64,000 nt of DNA from Hydra vulgaris (GCF_038396675.1 NC_088921.1:21027001-21091000), one strand, 5' to 3'; shown: positions 27,326 through 38,980, counted from the first letter of the stretch. A program made the numbers and translations. The notes: generated by a model from the letters alone, not told the origin.

Positions 27326-27365
<40 letters not shown>
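25479..27365 (+). mobile_element. Family G ORF1-only U2 retrotransposon, complete (copy G3, divergent)
   Basis: This element begins GATTCTTAGACATTAGG after U2 nt 47. The layout is as in G1 but the sequence is clearly diverged, so it is a separate subfamily. The 5' UTR hairpin (25579-25595) keeps pairing through a G-U pair. ORF1 is 25698-27014. The 3' UTR has TATAAAAC repeats, the tail CTTCCAGTGCC..GACTAG and about 38 A. Confidence 0.87.
25698..27014 (+). CDS. ORF1 protein of family G (438 aa), intact, copy G3
   Basis: This has the same plan as the G1 protein: core with KSYSQAISSS, SRTLLSH, IIRSGTMIELVM, VSVIGLPLEKK, GYGKHIHTRPVF and IYTGQ; a charged linker that is poorly conserved; then the NCSEEDLQKL/KKAEW and MDSGEMYSYN/IAEWDQRKKEF modules, ending in a Lys/Gln-rich tail. 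The linker has drifted while core and C-terminal modules are kept, the pattern expected if both ends of the protein are under selection. Confidence 0.82.
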   Translation: MITTAIENDTGNISISAINKSYSQAISSSIKNQPNRYSILSRTLLSHITKNITELDVLSALEDAGLDKDLEGFQIIRSGTMIELVMKTGKAKSLLQEKGLCVNGVIHRFYNSTPTRNISKRVAVSVIGLPLEKKAFPVGMALEELGYGKHIHTRPVFKTTPKNGTPYFSGILVVIIDNLLKPIPRNLSIRGYNVRTIYTGQQLPDNNLNKTQKLSSSEKIEKLEQEKESTKESIPNKETSIPTKDNTEPETIAIQNDEVTQDTENVESKLSECSKNENILTTETEDGEINIPDELDGMNHLEMVERNWSLFKNFDRYNCSEEDLQKLKDYKKAEWDQYVSELRNYKALENEQKRKGIITPVSFKNMDSGEMYSYNKKEFKNYNEEDCPLEETKKYVAHKIAEWDQRKKEFFTFIKDHELKQEDRRQRKQINQIKKQKK

Positions 27366-27368
<3 letters not shown>

Positions 27369-27743
27369 TCTGTTCTTATCAGTTTAATATCTGGTACGCC
27401 GGCACAGTCCGGCTCATATATTAATCTGATTTTTGGCATTAGGTCATGGGATCATAGGTTTACCTTGCCCTGACCACGGGTTGCCTCGGCTTTGCACTAC
27501 TGCTGAGCGCGGCCCAGATTGGAAAAAAGAAAATATCTTCACTTTCAGAGTGTCTAACATCGCTAATGGTCTCAGCTGCTGCTGCTGATGATGCTGCTGA
27601 TGATGACGACGACGAAAATGATTAGACGTTCTAATTCAAACCACAAGTACATTGTTGAAGACGGCGTCAGTCCGACTATGTCTGCAGTGTTCAGTTATCG
27701 CTTCTCGGCCTAATGGCTAAGATCAAGGGTAGTATCTGTTCGT
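27366..27743 (+). pseudogene. U2 block: 3' fragment, spacer, mutated 5' fragment
   Basis: Positions 27366-27516 are U2 nt 36-186. Positions 27697-27743 are U2 nt 1-47 with the same nt 32 and nt 46 T to G changes as the fragment before A1 (10430-10476). Confidence 0.9.
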
Positions 27744-27844
27744 GATTTTAGCCGAGACAGCGATATTTAAAATGGAATTTATATTTTTAGTGGTTTTTTG
27801 GAAATTTATTTTTAAAAAGGAGGTTTTTGCATTGGCATTTTTCA

Positions 27845-29074
27845 ATGGCTGCAAATACCGATGAAATCGCGAAAAGATCTCTAGAACGAATGAAATTGGT
27901 TGCGGAAGGAAAGCTGTTTGTCGACGTCAACATCGAATACAGTTCTTCAGACGATCAACACAGCGAAGCGGACGATGGGAACCATCCGAAAACAAAGCAG
28001 GCGGAAGCCCTGCCCAAAAATTTGAAATCTGCGGACCTTAACGGACCAACCAAAAAAAAAAGTTACGCTAACGCAGCTAAATCTTCTGCGGAAAATATAG
28101 AAAATAATGATGTTTATGAAACGAAAAAGATGTTACCAAAAACCCTGTTATGCAGGCTTCAAAAAAAAACAACCATTACAGAAATTTTGATGTCACTAGA
28201 AAAAGAAGGAATGGCAGCCGACCTCGAAGGTTTGCAATTAATTCATAACAATTCTATTTTGGAAATCGTGATGAGGACGGAGACAACAAGGAACCTCTTA
28301 TTAGAGAGGGGACTTGTTATTAACCGTTTCCATCACATCTTTTATAAATCAAACCCTGAAAGGGCGCCAACCTCCAGAATTCATGTTTCTGTGTTTGGCC
28401 TTCCCATTGAGGACAAAAACCTGATCGTTGGAAAAACCTTTGAGCGTTTGGGTTATGGCAGGCATGTGTATACAAAGCCTGTCATGAGGAAAACTCCCGT
28501 GAGTGGATTACTCTACTACTCGGGAATCCTTGTGGCGGTGATGGAAGACATGCCGAGACCCATTCCAACTCATCTGAAAATAGACGGCTACAACGTCAGA
28601 ACTCAGCATAACAACCAGACTGGGCAATTTCCAACAGCCACAGTAGCACAGCCTATAACCTCGGTTAACAAAGATCAACCGACCCAAGCAATGGCCTTAA
28701 TTCCGGCCGACCACATAGTTGAAGAACTATCAACAAAAATCTCGACAGCACCGCAAGCGTCTGAAACACCCTGCACCACCCAACCGATAGCTACCTCTAC
28801 CGTAACTCCTGACTCACCTTATTTATCAACCAAAGAGGAGTCCTCTGAAGTCCTTCCCATCGATATCCAAGAAACCCATAGCGACCAAGGTATGACTGAC
28901 GCATCATCGTGCAGTGGAGCTGAGACTATCGAAGAGGACAAAGCTAGCAATGACGACGGAACTTGCCTGGAACTGAACAGAAAAAGAAAAACGCAACGAA
29001 AAACGAAAAGAGAAGCACGAGCGAAAAGGAGAACAGCGCACGGAAATGTAAACCACCGGCTTGGGGTGCGGTGA
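27845..29074 (+). CDS. ORF1 protein of family A (409 aa), intact, copy A2
   Basis: The protein sequence is identical to that of A1, starting at MAANTDE (ATG at 27845). The core with two RRM-like halves is at residues 72-256, a basic tail at 382-401. The DNA differs by only a few silent or UTR bases, which shows how recent the family is. It remains open although its ORF2 partner has lost its C-terminal part. Confidence 0.85.
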   Translation: MAANTDEIAKRSLERMKLVAEGKLFVDVNIEYSSSDDQHSEADDGNHPKTKQAEALPKNLKSADLNGPTKKKSYANAAKSSAENIENNDVYETKKMLPKTLLCRLQKKTTITEILMSLEKEGMAADLEGLQLIHNNSILEIVMRTETTRNLLLERGLVINRFHHIFYKSNPERAPTSRIHVSVFGLPIEDKNLIVGKTFERLGYGRHVYTKPVMRKTPVSGLLYYSGILVAVMEDMPRPIPTHLKIDGYNVRTQHNNQTGQFPTATVAQPITSVNKDQPTQAMALIPADHIVEELSTKISTAPQASETPCTTQPIATSTVTPDSPYLSTKEESSEVLPIDIQETHSDQGMTDASSCSGAETIEEDKASNDDGTCLELNRKRKTQRKTKREARAKRRTAHGNVNHRLGVR

Positions 29075-29214
29075 GAGTCTTTTAATTTATTATTTTATTT
29101 ACTTCTTCACGAAATTTGATTTATTATTAGCCAACCTAAGTGTGTGATTTTATATTTTCAATAAGAATTTCTTTTGTTTAATTCAATCTTATAAAAAAAA
29201 CTTTGTCATGAAAA

Positions 29215-32130
29215 ATGGAAGTAAGAATTCTAACGCTGAACGTGAATGGTCTCCAAACCGAGACCAAACGTAACAAAATATTTCGATTCCTCAATAATTC
29301 GGACTATGACGTGATATGCTTGCAAGAAACGCATAGTACCGAAGAAAGCAACAACAAATGGAGTTTAGAATGGAAACACCAAACAAATGGTAGCTCTATT
29401 TGGAATAACGGAAACCAAAAAGAGCGGGGTGTTGCCATTCTATCTAAAAATGAACATATATTTAACGAAATTAGCCAAGACGACAGCGGGAGAATTCTTG
29501 CTGCCAGTTTCTCTCAAAAACACACAACAATAAGAATAATTAATATATACGGACCTAATGATCCGCAACATAGAGAAAATTTTTTTAAACAGGTTAAAAA
29601 GCACGCGCGAGGATCGGATTATATGATCCTCGCGGGTGACTTTAACATGGTTGAAAACCCCCATTTAGACAGGGAGGGAGGGGATCTCTTTAACAAAAAT
29701 AATACTGTGGGTAGAGTCAATTTGAGATACTTTTGCGAAAAATTTGATTTAGTAGACGTATTTCGCAAGAGTAATCCAAACAAAGTTGACTTTACCTATG
29801 AAAAGCCAGACAAAAGTTTCAAAAGTAGAATCGATAGAATCTATGTTCCTTTGACGACCTCGAGGAACTGTGAATGCGCCACAATAGAGAACATACTGAG
29901 TGATCACAGAGCCTTCGGCTGTACTTTTATACTCGATAACAAGAGTGAGAGAGGCCCGGGCTTTTGGCACCTAAATGTTTCTCTATTAAGCGACCACGCT
30001 TTTAAAGCGAAACTAAAAAGCGATTTTGAACAAGAAAAAAATAATAAAAACAATTACCTCAATAGCAATCAATGGTGGGATATTACAAAATCCCGCATAA
30101 AGTTGATTGCTATAGAAACATCTAAAAGAAAAAAGCGCGAACTAAAATGCAAACAAAATAACATTCGAAAACAAATTGAAATTGAAAACCAAAAACCAGA
30201 AAGAGACTTGGAAACACTTGAAGACCTAAATTCTGAGCTTCAAGAACTCGTCTGCGACGGGGGCGTTTTCGTCAGAACGAAGCAAACCCTGGCAGAGGAG
30301 GGTGAAAAACCTTCCAAAGCTCTCCTTCATATGGAAAAAAATAACCAAAAGAAAAAAGTTCTAAACCAAATTAAAGATGGCGATGTCATGCAAACGGACA
30401 CCGTTCATGTAATAGAAACAATCAGAAAATTTTACAAAAACTTATACAAAGCAAAAAAGCTGAATACAGAAAAGCAAAACCAATTTTTAAAAAACATTAC
30501 GAGTTCGCTCTCGGATAATCAAAATGCGTTTTTAAACATCCCGTTTAGCAGTGAGGAGCTTTTAAACGCGGCCATGTCTTTAAACAAAGGCAAAACACCA
30601 GGGATAGACGGCCTCCCAGTAGAATTCTATCAAGAATGCTGGGATGTTTACGGAGAAGAACTAACCGTTCTCATGAACGCTAACGTCTTCGAAGTAAACA
30701 ACGAGCTGTCATGGTCCCAAAGAACGGCGCTGATAAGTCTTCTTCCTAAAGAAGGAGACCTAACTGCGCTGCAGAACTGGCGACCGATATCCCTGCTGTG
30801 CGCGGACTATAAAATAGCCACAAAAGCCCTCGCCTTGAGGCTATCAAAGGTACTCAACACTATCCTCGGACCGTCGCAAACGTGCTCGGTACCGGGAAGA
30901 AACATATTCTCCAACATTTGTCTGGTTAGAGATTTAATACAATATACTAACGAGAAAAACATCGATGGTGTCCTGATTACAATTGACCAGGAAAAAGCCT
31001 ACGACAAAATCGACAGGAGCTTCCTGGTCAAAACACTTCAGAAATTCAATCTAGGCAAAAAATTTATTAGCGCCATTGAACAAACAATGAAAAACACCCA
31101 ATCTATTATTTTGAATAACGGCTACATGAGCAAGCCGTTCAGTATAAGCAGAGGAGTTCGCCAAGGCGACCCGATATCCCTTATGCTTTACTGCCTGGTT
31201 GTGGAGTCGCTGGCCCTAGACATCAGAAACAATCCTGATGTGGACGGCATTCCTCTTCCAGGAACTAAAAACAAATTAAAAGTCTCCCAATATGCAGATG
31301 ACACCACGATGTTCCTGAGGAACCCAAAGTCGATCGAATGCGTTTTTAAAACGCTAGACGACTTCGAGGAAGCCTCAGGCTCAAACATAAACAAAAACAA
31401 AACCAAAGGCCTGGCGTTGGGTGGCTTCAATCACATCCACTACGAAAACACAGCCAGAGTGTTGAAACAAAAATGTTTCAACATCAACTGGTGCAACGCC
31501 ACCGGCATCAAAATTTTAGGAATAACCTTCCACACCGACCTAGCTTACACCGCTAGCGTGAATTGGAAGAAAGCCGTTGAAAGCTTTAGGAAAAAAATCA
31601 AAAGCTTCAAATACCGGAACATATCTTTGAGATGCAAGGGTGTTTTTGTAAACACTCTTGCACTCTCAAAGGTATGGTTCGTGGCCAACGGCTTCCCAAT
31701 CAGCGAAACAATTTCTAAACAAATAAAAAAAGAAATATCCGCGTACCTCTGGCAAAGCGAATACGCGCATTCATTAAAATATGACATCTTAAATATACCC
31801 ATTAATAAAGGAGGACTAGGCATCCTTGATACCAAAAATCAGTGCTTAGCCCTCCGAACCAAAAATATTTTTTTAATAAAGGAACAAGATAACTCTCACG
31901 AGTCTTGTTTCATCCAAAACTACTATTTAGCCCACCACCTAACTAGAAGAGCAAAAACCAATTACCCCCAATGGTTGTTTCTAACCAGAAACAACTTTCC
32001 AAAATCAATTAATGACCTTCCCTTTTACTACAAAGATGTTGTTGAGATAATTAAAACCAACGATAAAATTTTTGAAATAAAAACCAACACCAACAAGTAC
32101 CAAGAAAGTCAAATTATCAATAAATACTGA
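29215..32130 (+). pseudogene. ORF2 of family A truncated by the chimeric joint (971-codon frame)
   Basis: Endonuclease and RT are complete and match A1 with a few changes (for example DQEKAYD for DQEKAFD, SEYAHSL for SDYAQPL, DTKNQ for DTEKQ; the last is shared with A3). After residue 957 the frame runs 14 codons into the family F part out of frame and stops. The region holding the CX2CX7HX4C finger is lost. The enzyme core could be translated, but loss of the finger region makes normal function doubtful. Confidence 0.87.
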
Positions 32131-32596
32131 AACCCTTACACAAAATCAAAACAGTAAAAAAACTAACAATGAAGAAGACGTAGAGGAAGAAGTTAACATA
32201 CCATCCGAAGAAATAAATATAGACCAAGCGATAGAAAACCATTACTATGATAATAGACACGTAAGAAAAGAAATTGATGTATCCGGAGTTGAACTACCAA
32301 AAGAATTTGAAACCATGAGTTACCACGATTTATGGTGTTTTAACGCAAACTTTTTTAACGGTTTTAACAAAAATAGGTGCAGTGAAGAAGATCTGAAAAG
32401 GTATGTTCGATATCGAAGAGCTGAGTACGAAAAAGAAAAACTTGAAAGACGACAGGAATATGAAGAACAAAAATTAGCAAAACGAAAGTTATATGAAGAA
32501 GAAAAAATAGCTAGACGGAAGGCAATGGAGGATGCTAAACGAGAACAAAGTCAAAATCCAAAAACTTTTATAAATAACCGAGACGAATGGTATTGA
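32087..32596 (+). pseudogene. Family F ORF1 C-terminal fragment within the chimera
   Basis: This is an open 169-codon frame without its start region, in a different frame from ORF2 upstream. It carries part of the family F linker and the whole C-terminal module: MSYHDLWCFN, RCSEEDLKRY, RRAEY, the charged coiled coil and the end NNRDEWY. It is nearly identical to the end of the F2 protein (58485-59819). Translation could start only at the internal ATG near 32315 (93 codons). Confidence 0.85.
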
Positions 32597-32918
32597 AAAA
32601 TGTCTCAGAAAAACAAAAATAAAAAATAAAAAAGCATTTAGAATTACAAAATTAAATTTAAAAAAAAATAAATAATAAAAATTATAAAACCATACTAAAA
32701 CCAAACAAATATCTTTACTTATCTTAAAACATATATATAAAACTTTATTATAAATGGCTTTGTAGCTACATTAATTACCTTTAATTAGGCAATAAAAAAT
32801 ATTTACATTTCCAAACAAATAAAAAATAAACCTATCTTCTAGGGCCCTGTGTAAGTCTGGTTTCAGCTTCAGGTCACTCTAGTTGGTTGGTAAAAAAAAA
32901 AAAAAAAAAAAAAAAAAA
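32597..32918 (+). other. 3' UTR of the chimera with H/S-type tail
   Basis: The UTR body follows family F (TTTGTAGCTACATT, TTAGGCAATAAAAAATATT), but the last 60 bp carry the CTAGGGCCC..CACTCTAG tail of S and H rather than the CTAGGATCC..ACCCTAG tail of F1 and F2. The switch lies near 32838. Poly(A) follows. Confidence 0.7.
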
Positions 32919-33277
32919 GTATCTGTTCTTATCAGTTTAATATCTGGTACGCCGGCACAGTCCGGCTCATATATTAATCTGATTTTTGGCATTAGGTCAT
33001 GGGATCATAGGTTTACCTTGCCCTGACCACGGGTTGCCTCGGCTTTGCACTACTGCTGAGCGCGGCCCAGATTGGAAAAAAGAAAATATCTTCACTTTCA
33101 GAGTGTCTAACATCGCTAATGGTCTCAGCTGCTGCTGCTGATGATGCTGCTGATGATGACGACGACGAAAATGATTAGACGTTCTAATTCAAACCACAAG
33201 TACATTGTTGAAGACGGCGTCAGTCCGACTATGTCTGCAGTGTTCAGTTATCGCTTCTCGGCCTAATGGCTAAGATC
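32919..33277 (+). pseudogene. U2 block: 3' fragment, spacer, short 5' fragment
   Basis: Positions 32919-33069 are U2 nt 36-186. Positions 33250-33277 are U2 nt 1-28 (to AAGATC), so the following family C insertion removed U2 nt 29-35. Confidence 0.92.
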
Positions 33278-33474
33278 GGGTACCGGTTTTAGAGGAGACA
33301 GCGTTCTTTATATAAATACCTATGAGTATTTATAATTTCTAAGGCTTATTGGCTTATAGTATAGTTTAGTATAGTTTTTCACATTAATTTGTTATAAATC
33401 AAACTAGTTTTTTTTTACTACTAGCCTCTAGTGTTTTTATACGCTAGTGACTTTATATAATTATAACACCAAAA

Positions 33475-34650
33475 ATGTTAAAACCTGCGCAAGAAAATAT
33501 GGATTTTAACGCAATCGGGAGTATGACGCGTTCATATGCCCAAGTTATAAAACCAACACAACCAAAACAACATCTTAGGCAATTAAATAAGACTTTACTT
33601 AGTGAACTACAACACCAGTTGAACATCGAAGATGTGCTTATAGCTTTAGAGGAAAACGAATTAGATAAGGATATTGATGGAGTTCAGCTAATAAGGAATG
33701 ATTCAATTATTGAATTAACATTAAAAAATGACAAAACAAAAAACAAACTGCTAGAAATGGGACTGGATATTAAAGGTTTCCACCATCGCTTTACTAATTC
33801 AACCCCTACCAGACATCCGAGCGAGCGTGTTACTGTGTCTGTGTTGGGTCTACCTCTAGAATATAAAGGATTTATTGTCGGGGAAGCTTTGGAGAAGTTA
33901 GGCCACGGGAAACATATCTACTCCCGATCCGTAATGAAAGCAACTCCAAAGAACAAAACTCAATACTACACGGGTATTTTAACAGCGGTTATGGATAAAA
34001 TCGAAAAACCCATACCCAAAATTATTGAAATAGAGGGATATAAAGTTAGAATCATATATACTGGACAGGAAAACAACCCTGCTATGAAAAATAATCCCAC
34101 AAATAGCACTTATAATGTTAATAATAAAGATGAACCTAAATTAACTGGGACGGAGATCAAAAACCAACTAACCTCCCAAAATGAAACCACTGAGTGTATA
34201 ACAATAAACGAAAAAGAAAAAGAAAATTATATAAACACAAAGGAGTCTGGGGAAAACCTCCAACCTGAAAAAACAAATCTAAACTTTGAATATAAAATGC
34301 CTAAATACGATAACAATCTTACTCAAAGCATGGATGTGATACAAAGCAAAAAGCTTAATCTTGAAATTAATGAAAATAAGAAAATGGAAGAAGTAGACAC
34401 ACCCCGTCCAGAAATTAACCAAAATGAAGATATGGAACAAGATGAAACTTGCGTAGATGCCCAAGAAAAGGCACTGAAAAGAAAAACAACTCAGCTTGAC
34501 TCAAAAATGTTAACTTTAAAAAAATCCAATATAGACTCTAATATTAATTCGGAAAGGAAATGTCCCGAAACAAACCCAAAATATGAACACATGATTAGTA
34601 CCCAATATCAAATAAATAATAATAATAAACTAAATGATATGGAAATATAA
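33475..34650 (+). CDS. ORF1 protein of family C (391 aa), intact
   Basis: This is the ORF1 RNA-binding protein. The core is at residues 19-198: RSYAQVIKP, LNKTLLSEL, VQLIRNDSIIELTL, HHRFTNSTPTR, then VSVLGLPLEYK, GHGKHIYSRSVM, YYTGILTAVMDK, GYKVRIIYTGQE. The Asn/Glu-rich C-terminal half is without a recognisable domain and lacks the KAEW module of the ORF1-only families. It stays open although ORF2 downstream has at least five breaks. Confidence 0.82.
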   Translation: MLKPAQENMDFNAIGSMTRSYAQVIKPTQPKQHLRQLNKTLLSELQHQLNIEDVLIALEENELDKDIDGVQLIRNDSIIELTLKNDKTKNKLLEMGLDIKGFHHRFTNSTPTRHPSERVTVSVLGLPLEYKGFIVGEALEKLGHGKHIYSRSVMKATPKNKTQYYTGILTAVMDKIEKPIPKIIEIEGYKVRIIYTGQENNPAMKNNPTNSTYNVNNKDEPKLTGTEIKNQLTSQNETTECITINEKEKENYINTKESGENLQPEKTNLNFEYKMPKYDNNLTQSMDVIQSKKLNLEINENKKMEEVDTPRPEINQNEDMEQDETCVDAQEKALKRKTTQLDSKMLTLKKSNIDSNINSERKCPETNPKYEHMISTQYQINNNNKLNDMEI

Positions 34651-34775
34651 AATTTAAAAAAATATATATATATATATTTATACAAATAAAAATATAAAAC
34701 TTTTAAAAGCCAATAAAAATAAAAAATCCATAAAAAACAAAATAAAAAAAATAAAAAAAAATTTAGGTTTTAGTC
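34651..34775 (+). repeat. A/T-rich inter-ORF region of family C with TA run
   Basis: It contains a TA dinucleotide run (about 34663-34679), a TAAAAATATAAAAC unit and long A stretches up to the ORF2 start. The AAAATATAAAAC unit recurs after ORF1 in D, E, G and H. Confidence 0.65.
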
Positions 34776-37700
34776 ATGGCAATCAAAATTATCTCTTTTA
34801 ATGTAAACGGTTTAAATAATGATTGTAAGAGACACAATGTTATAAATTTTTTCCTAAATGTAGACTGCGACCTGATATGTATGCAAGAAACTCACTGCAC
34901 CATAGAAAAACAAAACCTTTGGACAAAGGAATGGAAAGCTAAAAGTGGAGGTTCTGTCAATATGGAACAACGGAAATGCAAAGGAACGTGGTGTAGCGAT
35001 CCTTAGTAAACATGAAAGCCCTTTTAGTGAAATCTCTCGTGACAAAAATGGAAGGATCCTAGCAGCTAACGTCAAACTTAATAAACTGTATATAAGGATA
35101 ATAAATATTTACTGACCTAACGAGCCTCAGGAAAAAGAAATCTTCTTCGGCTCATTAAATAAACATGTCCGAAACTCTAACTTTCTTTTTTCTCGTTGGA
35201 GACTTTAACATGGTCGAAAACCCATTCCTTGATAGAGATGGAGGGAGCCGAGCTAAATAAAAACAATACCCTAGGGAAAGTTAATTTAAACAATTTTACT
35301 GAAAACCACAACTTAATAGATCTATTTCGTAAAACGAACCCTATAAAAAAAGAATACACATTTGAAAAGAAAGATAAGTCCTATAGGAGTCGTATTGATC
35401 GAATCTATAGTTCAGTAAACAAGAAAACACAAATAAAAATTAGTATTATTGACCCGAAACTAAGTGACCATCGAGCTTTGCTTTGCCAATACCCTGCGGA
35501 AACATATAATGAAAAAGGTCCAGGTTACTGGCATCTAAACACAACTTTACTAACAGATAGCCAGTTTAAGGAGAACCTTAAACTTGATTTTGAAAAATTT
35601 AAAGAAGAAAAACATCTATATGAGAATAGTAACCAATGGTGGGACATAGTGAAACATCAAATTAAATCCGTAGCAATTGGCATCTCATCCATAAAACAAA
35701 AAGAAAAATATCGAAAAAAATTTTTACCTTGAAAGAATGATTGAGTCTGAAAAACAAAACCTAAACCCAAACAAAGAAAAAATTAAACAACTTAAAACTG
35801 AACTGAAAGAGCTCTCTTTTCACGATGGTATATTTATAAGAACAAAGCAAACAATAATTGAAGATAATGAAAAACCGTCTAGAATTCTATTTCATTTGGA
35901 AAGAAACAATCAAATTAAAAAAACAATTACAGAAATCAAAAATGATGACCACTTATACACCGATACTGAAAATATTCTTAAGTTAACAAGAAAATACTAT
36001 AAAACCCTATTTAAAAAACAAGAACTCTGCATAAAAAAACAAAAATCTTTCCTGTCATGCATTAACAACCCCTTAACTAAAGAGCAAAACGCTTATCTGA
36101 ACATCGACTTCAGCAAAGAAGAGCTTCTAAATGCAGCATTATCTCTAAAAAGGAAAAACCCCCGGTATAGATGGACTTCCTGTAGAGTTGTACCAAGAGT
36201 ACTGGGACATCTATGGGGAAGAATTCACTCAACTTGCAAACAAAAATATTTTCGAAACAAGTGATGGACTTTCCTGGTCACAAAGATCAGCTCTAATATG
36301 CCTCTTACCAAAAGGTGGAGATCTATCAGATTTAAAGAACTGGCGTCCAATATCTTTGCTATGTAGTGATTACAAAATTATCACCAAAGCCTTAGCCATA
36401 AGATTATCAAAAGTTCTGAACACTATTCTTGGCACCTCACAAACATGCTCCGTTCCTGGCCGGAATATATTCTCTAACATATTTCTGGTCAGAGACCTTA
36501 TTCAATACACAAATGATAAAAACATCAAAAGCTTTATTCTTACAATAGATCAAGAAAAAGCTTTTGATAAAATTGATCGAAACTTTCTAATACAAGTTTT
36601 AGAAAAATATAATTTAGGAAAAAAATTCACAAATGCAATAAAACAAACGCTAAAAAATAACCAATCGTTAATATATAACAACGGGTTTATGAGTAAACCA
36701 TTCCCAATCAATAAAGGTGTCAGGCAGGGTGATCCAATATCCTTAATGCTGTACTGCATGGCTGTCGAACCTTTAGCGATTCGATTAAGAAACAATCAAA
36801 AAATAGATGGTATTCCACTGCCTGGTACTAAATTCAAACTAAAAGTTATGCAATACGCTGATGATACCACAATGTTCATGAGTAGCTCGAATTCAGTAAT
36901 TGAAGCTTTCAAAACACTAGATCAATTCCAGGAAGCTTCCGGATCTAATATAAATAAAACTAAAACCAAAGCACTGGCACTAGGAGGCTTCAATTACTTA
37001 GAATACGAAAACACAACTACTGCTTTAATGCAAACCAACTTTAACATTAATTGGTCGAATTTGTATGGTATAAAAATATTAGGTATACACTTCCATACTG
37101 ACCTTGCATATACGGCCAACATAAATTGGAATATGGCCTTTGAAAATTTTCAAAAAAAAGCAAAATCCTTTAAATACCGCAATGTTTCCCTCAGATGCAA
37201 AGCAATATTCCTAAACACGCTAGCTCTGTCTAAAATTTGGTTCGTTGCAAATGTTTTTCCGACAAATATAATAACACTTAAACAAATAAAAAAAACAATA
37301 TCAGCTTATATTTGGCAGAGTGAACACGCCGAACCAATTAAAAGAGACATCCTTAATTTACCAACAGATATTGGTGGACTTGGAATTCTAGACACAGAAA
37401 GGCAATGTCTAGCCCTGAGAATGAAGCACGCTTTAAACATGAAAGAATGTCAAAATCCACACGAACTCTACTACATACAAAATTACTTCTTAGCATACTC
37501 TTTTACTAAATTTGCCAAACTATATTATCCCCAATGGTTATTCCTAACAGAAAACAAATTTCCGAAATCCCTACAAGACCCACCATTCTACTATAAAGAT
37601 ATTATAGACACCTTTAAACTATCAAACGAAATATTTAAAATCAACAAAATAACATCAAAAAATCTATATATCCACTTGCTGAAAGCAGAAGATAACCCAA

Positions 37701-38330
37701 GCATCAAAAAAGTACAAATAAAATGGGAAGTTAAACTTCAAAGGAACCTACCTTGGAAAAAAATATGGCTACAAAACTTTAAATCATATGCACAAGGCCC
37801 GTGCAAAAACACACTTTGGAGAATTCTGACAGACTCGTTACCAACTTTTGAAAAAATAAAAAAGTGGAACAAAAATGAGGACGAGGAAACACAGCCTGTA
37901 AAGTTTGTGGTAAAAATGAGGACACATGCACCCCTTCATTTCATGTAAGATCGCAAGAAGTGTGTGGCTAGCTTTCAAAAACATTTACGAAAAACTTATC
38001 CCAGAACAAAAGTTTAACACAGTTCATACAGTTTTTGTAATTAAACACAGAAAACCTACCAAAAAACAACTTTACAGCAAAAATTGTAACAACACTAACA
38101 AATATAATCACCGGGACTATGAGGAAGCTAGAAACAAAAATGTGAAAGAAAAAAAAAACACAACATCAAAAACAATAATAGCAAAAATTAAAAACGAAAT
38201 TAAATATTTATGGGAAATCAAATACAATAAATATGTCAAAATTAAACAAATCAACATATTCAATGACACATTCTGTATGAATAATGCAATAAGCAATATA
38301 AATAATAACTCTCTGGTCTTCACCATTTAG
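34776..38330 (+). pseudogene. ORF2 endonuclease/RT of family C, at least five frame breaks
   Basis: It begins MAIKIISFNVNGLNND at 34776. Endonuclease motifs LNND, MQETHC, GDFNMVENP, SRIDRIYS and SDH are readable but spread over frames broken near 34965, 35115 (a stop), 35185 and 35250. Further breaks lie near 35728, 36150, 37877 and 37926. The RT core (36188-37870) is open with DQEKAFD, RQGDPISLMLY and YADD. The end is SLVFTI at 38330. Comparison with 61626-64000 shows most breaks are 1-2 base indels, several in homopolymers, so part may be sequencing error. Confidence 0.85.
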
Positions 38331-38529
38331 ATAAATAAAAACTCTACAAATGTCAAGATATAAATAAATAAAGTTTCTTACACCATCTTAATAAATGAAA
38401 GTACAACTAATGTCACATCAAATAGTTACATTATATACATCCTATAGAATGTATTCACAATTTAATAAAAAATAAAACTTAACAAGCGACATAACAAAAT
38501 AATTGAAAAAAAAAAAAAAAAAAAAAAAA

Positions 38530-38888
38530 GTATCTGTTCTTATCAGTTTAATATCTGGTACGCCGGCACAGTCCGGCTCATATATTAATCTGATTTTTGG
38601 CATTAGGTCATGGGATCATAGGTTTACCTTGCCCTGACCACGGGTTGCCTCGGCTTTGCACTACTGCTGAGCGCGGCCCAGATTGGAAAAAAGAAAATAT
38701 CTTCACTTTCAGAGTGTCTAACATCGCTAATGGTCTCAGCTGCTGCTGCTGATGATGCTGCTGATGATGACGACGACGAAAATGATTAGACGTTCTAATT
38801 CAAACGACAAGTACATTGTTGAAGACGGCGTCAGTCCGACTATGTCTGCAGTGTTCAGTTATCGCTTCTCGGCCTAATGGCTAAGATC
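38530..38888 (+). pseudogene. U2 block: 3' fragment, spacer, short 5' fragment
   Basis: Positions 38530-38680 are U2 nt 36-186. Positions 38861-38888 are U2 nt 1-28 (to AAGATC). The spacer has AAACGACAAG in place of AAACCACAAG. Confidence 0.92.
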
Positions 38889-38980
38889 CTCTGGTGTTAG
38901 TTTGAGACAGCGACTATAATAAAAGGTCTATTGGCCTTATATATAGTACTAGTATAGCTTAATATAGTTTTGTATAGTTA

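Larger units (their letters stand above)
27744..32918 (+). mobile_element. Chimeric element: family A 5' part joined to a family F 3' part
   Basis: From 27744 to 32087 this is a family A copy (A2) nearly identical to A1, with intact ORF1 and the first 950 or so codons of ORF2. At 32087 it changes abruptly to the C-terminal part of a family F ORF1 plus 3' UTR, matching F2 from 59310 on. The joint shares one base. The whole sits as a single insertion between U2 nt 47 and nt 36 with one poly(A). RT template switching between two RNAs during insertion is the simplest origin. Recombination is an alternative. Confidence 0.88.
33278..38529 (+). mobile_element. Family C two-ORF U2-specific LINE, full length, ORF2 broken
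   Basis: This 5.25-kb element has a 5' UTR (33278-33474) with GAGACAGCG (33295-33303), intact ORF1, an A/T-rich inter-ORF region (34651-34775, including a TA run), ORF2 with several frame breaks, a 3' UTR without the long hairpin, and poly(A). It is the only copy of family C here with its 5' end. The 5' joint is at U2 nt 28. Confidence 0.9.
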
